From contig CAMWUB010000055.1 of the NCBI GenBank assembly GCA_947177345.1, positions 1 through 7,799 on the forward strand: 7,799 nucleotides of DNA. Direction: 5' to 3'. A model generated the notes under the pieces. It searched no databases and was not told the origin of the DNA. It worked only from the letters and a program-made list of their open reading frames with translations. Position 1 is the stretch's first letter. Each line of letters begins with the position of its first letter. This document shows positions 1 through 3,558 of this stretch, piece after piece. The position numbers and the translations under genes were made by a program. The DNA comes from an uncultured Ruminococcus sp. Lineage in GTDB: Bacteria; Bacillota; Clostridia; Oscillospirales; Ruminococcaceae.

Positions 1-111
1 CCGGGTACTACGGCCGGATGCGCATTTTTGTTAAACTCTCACTATTTACCCCGTTTACGTTATAATAATCGGTCGAATTTTTATTTTCTTAACTTATAAG
101 AGGTTTTAATT
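1..111. other. Leader region with GC-rich left edge
   Basis: No complete gene is visible here. The first 23 bases are strikingly GC-rich (17 of 23) for this AT-rich window, and two forward frames run in from the left edge. One stops at 63-65 (tail reading GYYGRMRIFVK and then hydrophobic residues), the other at 97-99. Either could be the end of a gene that begins outside the window, but nothing in these short tails is recognisable. The rest is the AT-rich leader of the small membrane protein at 112, with a TATAAT at 61-66 and an AGAGG ribosome site just before 112. Confidence 0.4.
61..66 (+). promoter_or_regulatory. Possible -10 box for the membrane-protein cluster
   Basis: A perfect TATAAT lies 46 bases before the start codon at 112. 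No convincing -35 box lies 16-18 bases upstream (CTCACT at 38-43 is the closest in position and is poor), and there is no extended TG. It is a candidate only. Confidence 0.25.
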
Positions 112-246
112 ATGATATTGATTTGGTTGATTCAAGTGTTTTTTGTAATACTTTGTGACTTTGCAAGTCCGGAATTGTTTTTCGCATTGCTTGCGGTTAC
201 GGTATTATTAAGAATTTTTATGAACTTTTCAGAAAAAAATACTTAA
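112..246 (+). CDS. Small hydrophobic membrane peptide, 44 aa
   Basis: A short reading frame starts at ATG 112 and stops at TAA 244-246. An AGAGG ribosome site lies about 8 bases upstream. The peptide begins MILIWLIQVFFVILCDF, passes through a short polar turn (ASPE) and has a second hydrophobic stretch (LFFALLAVTVLLRIF) before a polar tail ending EKNT. It could therefore span the membrane once or twice. It is the first gene of a plus-strand cluster of membrane proteins and lies in the same frame as the next one, separated by the stop and 63 bases. I do not recognise a family. It could be a separate small protein, or the decayed first part of a longer ancestor of the next gene. Confidence 0.5.
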   Translation: MILIWLIQVFFVILCDFASPELFFALLAVTVLLRIFMNFSEKNT

Positions 247-309
247 ATTAAGGTTTTCATTATAACAGGTGATATTTTTCAGATTTACTGGGAATATCTT
301 ATATTTTTT

Positions 310-945
310 ATGTGTTTGCTCATTACATTTCCACGAGGTACTGCAAGCGATACAATAGAGGGAATAGAGTACTATTATCAATCTTATGTAATTTTGTTTT
401 TTGTTATAGTAATGCCGATATGTTTTTTATTAGCGTTTCTGCCGTACATGATAAGCAGACGTTTATATAATAAATGTTACAGTTACAGGAATATGTCTGA
501 AAACTGGATTTTTCCGTCACGACTGATAAGTGTTATTACAGTAACATTATATTTTGCCGAAATAATATATTATCTTATTGAGAGTACAGGGATATTCCGT
601 GCAATGACATTTTTTACAGATTCGGTAATACTGATACTTATTGCAAGACGTTTTTTCCGGAATAAAAAATCTTGCGGAAATTATACCCGATACACTTCAA
701 TTATGAAAGTTCTTTCGGTTGTAATAAATATAACGTCGGGAGTGATAGCGTTTATAGGTGTCAGACTGGATAGTTTTATAATAAGTGAAATTGCGATATT
801 TTTTCCATACGGAATAAATCTCCTGTTATACAGACGTTTATATAAGAAAAATGGTCTGTCTGAATGGTGGACGTTTCCGGAGATAATTATAAGTATCGTA
901 GCATTTTTGTTATACTGGTACGGACTTACGGAGGTTTTTATATGA
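310..945 (+). CDS. Multi-pass membrane protein with one and a half repeat units, 211 aa
   Basis: This is a very hydrophobic protein with about five or six membrane segments. Residues 130-211 resemble the two downstream paralogs: FFPYGINLLLY at 164-174, then a basic loop, then WWTFP at 186-190 and a final hydrophobic helix. A weaker copy of the same block (FLPY at 43-46, WIFP at 66-69) lies in the first third, so the protein looks like a half unit fused to a full unit. Its TGA overlaps the next ATG as ATGA (942-945), implying translational coupling. The start is uncertain. ATG 310 has no good ribosome site; the AGGTGAT at 267-273 matches the one used by the third gene of the cluster but is followed by no ATG, only in-frame ATT codons at 274 and 283. 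Function is unknown. Confidence 0.75.
   Translation: MCLLITFPRGTASDTIEGIEYYYQSYVILFFVIVMPICFLLAFLPYMISRRLYNKCYSYRNMSENWIFPSRLISVITVTLYFAEIIYYLIESTGIFRAMTFFTDSVILILIARRFFRNKKSCGNYTRYTSIMKVLSVVINITSGVIAFIGVRLDSFIISEIAIFFPYGINLLLYRRLYKKNGLSEWWTFPEIIISIVAFLLYWYGLTEVFI
930..934 (+). promoter_or_regulatory. Ribosome site fixing the start of the second membrane protein
   Basis: GGAGG lies 7 bases before ATG 942, inside the last codons of the preceding gene. It supports the start at 942 rather than the upstream in-frame ATG at 864, which would overlap the previous gene by 82 bases. Confidence 0.75.
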
Positions 946-1406
946 CAGTAATTATTTTCTTTTTGGTGGTTATAGTTAATGTAATCGGATTTTACTTTAT
1001 AGTAAGAAATTTTTGCCGTCAGGAAAGATATTCCGGAAAAAGTTCCGTATGGAGTACGGTTACGAAAATTTTTTCATTAATACTTAATCTTGTAATTTTT
1101 TGGAGCGTAATATATGCGGTTGGCGGTGGACTATGGCTTATGTCGGCACATGGACATTATTATAAATTGGAAAGTATTCATTTATCTGATTTTTTCACCG
1201 GATTAATACTTCTTGAAACAGCGGTATTTCTGCCGTATGGACTTAATTTACTGTTATATAAATGGTGGTACAAAAAAACAGGACTTTCAAAATATTGGAT
1301 ATTTCCGGCAATAGTTATCGGAGCAGGTGCATTTATATTATGTGTATTTTCCATAATTTCAGGAGATTTTATTAATGACTGGTCAACAGTCAACTGGAGG
1401 AGGTGA
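942..1406 (+). CDS. Four-helix membrane protein, tandem paralog A, 154 aa
   Basis: The start MTVIIFFL is chosen because GGAGG lies 7 bases upstream and the ATG overlaps the previous stop (ATGA). Four membrane helices are expected at about residues 2-22, 44-66, 84-106 and 119-141. Recognisable blocks are NVIGFYFIVRNF at 13-24, GKSSVWST at 32-39, VFLPYGLNLLLYKWWYKK at 95-112 and WIFPA at 119-123. The protein ends with NDWST and two arginines. It is a clear paralog of the next gene: by hand alignment 41 of the first 50 residues match, against only about 8 of the next 25. I know no characterised family with these blocks. Tandem duplication with one fast-changing segment resembles immunity or surface-recognition genes, but that is inference. 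Confidence 0.8.
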   Translation: MTVIIFFLVVIVNVIGFYFIVRNFCRQERYSGKSSVWSTVTKIFSLILNLVIFWSVIYAVGGGLWLMSAHGHYYKLESIHLSDFFTGLILLETAVFLPYGLNLLLYKWWYKKTGLSKYWIFPAIVIGAGAFILCVFSIISGDFINDWSTVNWRR

Positions 1407-1407
1407 T
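1396..1407 (+). promoter_or_regulatory. Ribosome site fixing the start of the third membrane protein
   Basis: GGAGGAGGTGAT forms a very strong ribosome site at the 3' end of the second paralog, whose TGA (1404-1406) lies within it. It sits directly before ATG 1411 and supports that start over the longer in-frame ATG at 1375, which would overlap the previous gene. Confidence 0.8.
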
Positions 1408-1410
1408 TAT

Positions 1411-1872
1411 ATGACAGTAATTATTTTTTGTTTTGTTGTAATGGTTAATGTAATCGGATTTTACTTTATAGTGAGAAATTTTTTCCATATGGAAAGATAT
1501 ACCGGAAAAAGTTCCGTATGGAGTACGATAACAAAAATTTTTTCAGTAATACTTAACCTTGTACTTATTTACGGTGTATTCTGGGGATTTTTTATAAGTT
1601 TAATGCTCATGTCGTCACGAGGTCTTTTTTATAATTATCATAAAATTTATGTATCTGATTTTTATACAGGTTTTTTATTACTGGAAGCATCAGTTTTTTT
1701 ACCGTATGGGATAAATATGCTTTTATATAAAGTATGGTACAGAAAAAATAATCTCTGTAAATGGTGGATATTTCCGGCATTACTAATAGGTGCGGTAACT
1801 TTTTTACTGGCTGTATTATTTGTCATTACAAACGGATATATAAAAGACTGGTCAACATCTATATGGTTATAA
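1411..1872 (+). CDS. Four-helix membrane protein, tandem paralog B, 153 aa
   Basis: This gene starts 4 bases after the preceding stop, behind a very strong ribosome site. It repeats the organisation of paralog A: the N-terminal block MTVIIF and NVIGFYFIVRNF, then ERYTGKSSVWST, a divergent second helix and loop, SDFYTGF, VFLPYGINMLLYK, WWIFPA and a terminal KDWST. The DNA is also closely similar over the first 150 or so bases, so the duplication is fairly recent or is kept alike by gene conversion. The central loop differs (SSRGLFYNYHK here, SAHGHYYKLES in paralog A). Only 11 bases separate its stop from the end of the convergent lipoprotein gene, and I see no hairpin terminator between them. 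Function is unknown. Confidence 0.8.
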   Translation: MTVIIFCFVVMVNVIGFYFIVRNFFHMERYTGKSSVWSTITKIFSVILNLVLIYGVFWGFFISLMLMSSRGLFYNYHKIYVSDFYTGFLLLEASVFLPYGINMLLYKVWYRKNNLCKWWIFPALLIGAVTFLLAVLFVITNGYIKDWSTSIWL

Positions 1873-1883
1873 TATTAAAAAAT

Positions 1884-2225
1884 TTATGTTATATTGTATT
1901 CAGATTGCAGACCATACGGAATATCAGTAACCTTAACTTCCTTGAAAAGCATAGCACCGCCGTCCATAGTGAGATAGTTTGCTAACCACTCATCAGGTGA
2001 TAAGTCCTTGTACAGACTTATAACATTATCTTTTTCGCCGTTGATGTAGCCTATTTTCTTTCCGCAATCGCTTTTCGATACCACACAGAACGGTACATAT
2101 TTTTTATCGTCCCATACTATAGAAGTATATTCGCCGTTATCGGTACTGGTCATATTTACCAGTTTTTCGTTACACGAACAGAATAACATCATTACTGACG
2201 TAAATATAAGTAAAAACTTTTTCAT
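1884..2225 (-). CDS. Small predicted lipoprotein, 113 aa
   Basis: The N-terminus is a short lipoprotein signal: MKKF, a hydrophobic core, then F-C-S-C with the probable lipidated cysteine at residue 18. Phe at -3 is less usual than Leu. The mature part is small, acidic and globular-looking, with SIVWDDKKYVPFCVVSKSD, GEKDNVISLYK, SPDEWLANY and a C-terminal VTDIPYGLQSEY. From memory, similar short uncharacterised proteins with a SPDEW segment and an ending like DIPxGLxSEY occur in Clostridia, but I know no function. Its ATG overlaps the upstream stop as ATGA (2222-2225), and GGAGGG at 2232-2237 is its ribosome site, so it is translationally coupled to the SF0329-family gene. It probably acts anchored to the outer face of the membrane. 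Confidence 0.75.
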   Translation of the reverse strand: MKKFLLIFTSVMMLFCSCNEKLVNMTSTDNGEYTSIVWDDKKYVPFCVVSKSDCGKKIGYINGEKDNVISLYKDLSPDEWLANYLTMDGGAMLFKEVKVTDIPYGLQSEYNIT

Positions 2226-2716
2226 ATTATACCCTCCGCAGTTGCACGTATTTCAAAGAACGTCCGGAAAACTTCGCCCTCGTTATGTATGGTATCTTTC
2301 ATAGCACGTAACCGCCTTTTACCTATGCGACGGTCAAGAACTGCAAACACTCTTACGATAGCGTTTTCACTGGACAGACTTTTTTCTATTGACTGGTTGT
2401 CAAACTCATAAAAAGCTTTGTAAAAGCAACTTTGGTCAAACTGTCCGAACTGTAAAGATACATCGTCCATAATGAGAAATGGATAATATGATGTTCTAAG
2501 TCTATGATTTTCGTCTTTCGGGAGCAGGGGAGCTTTACTCCCACGTTCCCAGTAACTGCCCTCTATTATTTCCCTGCCGTCAAGCAGAATTGAAGCACGT
2601 CCGTAATGGTCGGGACATTTATTGTAACTTGTCGCAAAGTACCGTATATGACCTCTTAACGATTCGGCGAGATATTCTTTTTCAAGTTTATATCTCATTT
2701 TAGACCATGTTTTCAT
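2222..2716 (-). CDS. SF0329-family hypothetical protein, 164 aa
   Basis: This is a soluble protein of unknown function. The pattern matches what I remember of the SF0329 family: an N-terminal WSKMRYKLE, a SLRGHIRYFATSY-type block followed by GRASILLDGREI, a middle QFDQSCFYKAFYEFDNQSIEKSL, then SENAIVRVFAVLDRRIGKRRL and an ending FEIRATAEGI. The start MKTWSKM is preferred over the in-frame ATG at 2743. An AAAGGTG ribosome site lies 7 bases before 2716, and the promoter at 2744-2772 places the transcription start near 2737, downstream of that first ATG. It is the first gene of a two-gene operon with the lipoprotein, joined by a 4-base overlap. No catalytic motif is evident. The family call is from memory and not verified by a search. 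Confidence 0.75.
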   Translation of the reverse strand: MKTWSKMRYKLEKEYLAESLRGHIRYFATSYNKCPDHYGRASILLDGREIIEGSYWERGSKAPLLPKDENHRLRTSYYPFLIMDDVSLQFGQFDQSCFYKAFYEFDNQSIEKSLSSENAIVRVFAVLDRRIGKRRLRAMKDTIHNEGEVFRTFFEIRATAEGII

Positions 2717-2723
2717 GTAATCA

Positions 2724-2730
2724 CACCTTT
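2724..2730 (-). promoter_or_regulatory. Ribosome site deciding the SF0329-family start
   Basis: On the minus strand AAAGGTG stands 7 bases before ATG 2716. The longer in-frame ATG at 2743 has no such site and lies within or beyond the promoter. Confidence 0.65.
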
Positions 2731-2743
2731 CATAATTTTCCAT

Positions 2744-2772
2744 ATTTTAACATATACTTCCGGAAAAGTCAA
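2744..2772 (-). promoter_or_regulatory. Sigma-A promoter of the SF0329/lipoprotein operon
   Basis: On the minus strand TTGACT (2772-2767) is followed after exactly 17 bases by TAAAAT (2749-2744). The expected transcription start is about 2737, giving a leader of about 20 bases before ATG 2716. Confidence 0.65.
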
Positions 2773-2811
2773 TATTTTTGTATCGTTTGTCAACCTGTAT
2801 ACAATTTATAG

Positions 2812-2840
2812 TTGACTTTATTTGTTGAAAACGCTATAAA
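2812..2840 (+). promoter_or_regulatory. Upstream sigma-A promoter P1 of the small RNA locus
   Basis: TTGACT (2812-2817), a 17-base spacer and TATAAA (2835-2840) match sigma-A promoters closely. The predicted start near 2847 falls on an imperfect dyad at 2844-2868. A transcript from here would run through the second promoter to the terminator at 3063, about 217 nt. There is no open frame of note in that stretch (the only ATG found, at 2863, gives eight codons). Confidence 0.55.
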
Positions 2841-2843
2841 CGT

Positions 2844-2868
2844 TGTCAGTTTATTGGTTAAAATGACA
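2844..2868 (+). promoter_or_regulatory. Dyad at the start point of promoter P1
   Basis: TGTCA (2844-2848) and TTTA (2850-2853) pair with TAAA (2859-2862) and TGACA (2864-2868), with one mismatch and a 5-base loop. It could be an operator for a repressor covering the P1 start point, or a hairpin at the 5' end of the P1 transcript. The sequence alone cannot separate these. Confidence 0.4.
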
Positions 2869-2906
2869 GAATTTGTTGTAAATGAATAAATTTATTATAA
2901 TTTCAC

Positions 2907-2935
2907 TTGACTATCACGAAAAAATAAGATATAAT
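2907..2935 (+). promoter_or_regulatory. Near-perfect sigma-A promoter P2 of the small RNA
   Basis: TTGACT (2907-2912), exactly 17 bases, then a perfect TATAAT (2930-2935). The predicted start is about 2942, exactly where the first hairpin of the putative RNA begins. No protein gene on the plus strand follows it before the terminator at 3031-3063. Confidence 0.75.
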
Positions 2936-2941
2936 AATTAC

Positions 2942-3063
2942 AGTGTTAAATAATGTTTTGTTATTTGCACTCGTTTTGTTGTCTCCTTTCTTTTGTTCTA
3001 CACATATTTATTTTGAATTTATCTGTGTGTGACAGGGTAATATATATACCCTGTCTATTTTTT
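2942..3063 (+). ncRNA. Putative small regulatory RNA, about 122 nt
   Basis: This is a complete non-coding transcription unit with no usable open frame. The 5' end opens with a hairpin: AGTG (2942-2945) and AAATAA (2948-2953) pair with TTATTT (2961-2966) and CACT (2968-2971). Next is a probably single-stranded CU-rich stretch, TCTCCTTTC at 2982-2990 within a T-rich run, the complement of a GAAAGGAGA ribosome site. A weaker AT-rich stem (ACACA near 3000 with TGTGT near 3025) follows, then a strong terminator at 3031-3063. Hairpin, open anti-SD region and terminator is the usual plan of Firmicutes RNAs that block translation by base pairing. I recognise no known family. The RNA ends one base before the stop codon of the convergent spoVAC. 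Its existence is inferred from these signals, not shown. Confidence 0.6.
3031..3063 (+). terminator. Intrinsic terminator of the small RNA
   Basis: GACAGGGTA (3031-3039) pairs perfectly with TACCCTGTC (3047-3055) around a 7-base loop, followed by TA and six Ts (3058-3063). On the opposite strand the stem is followed by ACACACAG with no T-run, so it works for plus-strand transcription, not for spoVAC. Confidence 0.8.
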
Positions 3064-3064
3064 G

Positions 3065-3499
3065 TCAGAATATATAATATATTATTCCGTAAAGTACCGC
3101 CGATGCAAGACCGTATAATATAACAGGTCCTGCGATTGTGAATATTTTAGTTCCGACCCCTAATATAAATCCTTCTGATTTTGCTTCTATAGCGGACGAA
3201 CTTATAGCATTTGCGAAGCCTGTTATAGGTACAAGCGTACCTGCTCCGGCGTGTCTGGCGAGTTTCGAGTACCACCCGAAACCTGTACATATTGCACTTG
3301 CGGTTACAAGTATTATGGAAGTCCATGCACTTGCGGAAGTCTTATCAAGTCCGGAACTCTGGAGTATTGACATAATTATCTGTCCGATGACGCATATTCC
3401 GCCCCCTACCGCAAAGGCTGTACTTACATTTACTTTCACATTTGATTTAGGCGATGCCTGTTCAGTCATTCGACTGTACATCTGTGGAGTTATGTTCAT
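3065..3499 (-). CDS. spoVAC: Stage V sporulation protein AC
   Basis: SpoVAC is an integral membrane protein of the SpoVA system, which moves dipicolinic acid into the developing spore and releases it at germination; Bacillus SpoVAC has been described as a mechanosensitive channel. The 144-residue protein has the family hallmarks: GGGICVIGQ at 32-40, the AGAGTLVPITGFAN block at 84-97, KSEGFILGVGTKIFTIAGPV at 107-126 and a hydrophobic C-terminus. The length is normal. ATG 3499 is chosen because AAGGAGG (3511-3517) lies 11 bases upstream; the longer frame from 3562 runs through that site and through a sigma-G-like promoter. It starts 59 bases after the end of the sensor-kinase gene. spoVAD and spoVAE, its usual partners, are absent here. 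No T-tailed terminator is visible on its strand. Confidence 0.9.
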   Translation of the reverse strand: MNITPQMYSRMTEQASPKSNVKVNVSTAFAVGGGICVIGQIIMSILQSSGLDKTSASAWTSIILVTASAICTGFGWYSKLARHAGAGTLVPITGFANAISSSAIEAKSEGFILGVGTKIFTIAGPVILYGLASAVLYGIIYYIF

Positions 3500-3510
3500 A
3501 AAAAAATCAG

Positions 3511-3517
3511 CCTCCTT
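3511..3517 (-). promoter_or_regulatory. Ribosome site deciding the spoVAC start
   Basis: On the minus strand AAGGAGG lies 11 bases before ATG 3499. It rules out the upstream in-frame ATG at 3562, which has no comparable site and lies next to the stop of the kinase gene. Confidence 0.8.
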
Positions 3518-3523
3518 ACATGC

Positions 3524-3552
3524 TATTATGTACGTAAAAGACTGATTTATAC
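3524..3552 (-). promoter_or_regulatory. Sigma-G-like forespore promoter of spoVAC
   Basis: In the gap between the kinase gene and spoVAC the minus strand reads GTATA (3552-3548), 17 bases, then CATAATA (3530-3524). This fits the published Bacillus sigma-G consensus (GHATR, 17-18 bases, CATNHTA) at every defined position. In Bacillus the spoVA operon is transcribed by sigma-G. The predicted start is close to the ribosome site, giving a very short leader of about 20 bases, which is a reason for some caution. Confidence 0.6.
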
Positions 3553-3558
3553 TATTTT

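Noticed and set aside
864..941. Longer start of the second membrane protein at 864
   Set aside because: It overlaps the previous gene by 82 bases out of frame; the paralog and the GGAGG site both support ATG 942.
1375..1410. Longer start of the third membrane protein at 1375
   Set aside because: The extra residues are the ribosome site and the previous gene's end read in another frame.
1761..1985. 74-codon plus-strand frame across the end of the third membrane gene
   Set aside because: It overlaps two supported genes, has no ribosome site and shows no family features.
2717..2743. Longer SF0329 start at 2743 (begins MENYER)
   Set aside because: It abuts the -10 box, upstream of the expected transcript start; the ATG at 2716 has a good ribosome site.
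2789..2816. GTCAAC...GTTGAC inverted repeat as an operator
   Set aside because: The 6-base arms are 16 bases apart and one arm is simply the P1 -35 box; too weak to call.
3031..3055. The GACAGGGTA hairpin as terminator of spoVAC
   Set aside because: On the spoVAC strand the stem is followed by ACACACAG with no T-run; it is oriented for the plus strand.
3138..3545. 135-codon plus-strand frame opposite spoVAC
   Set aside because: It is the mirror of a well-conserved gene, has no ribosome site, and its product resembles nothing; a shadow frame.
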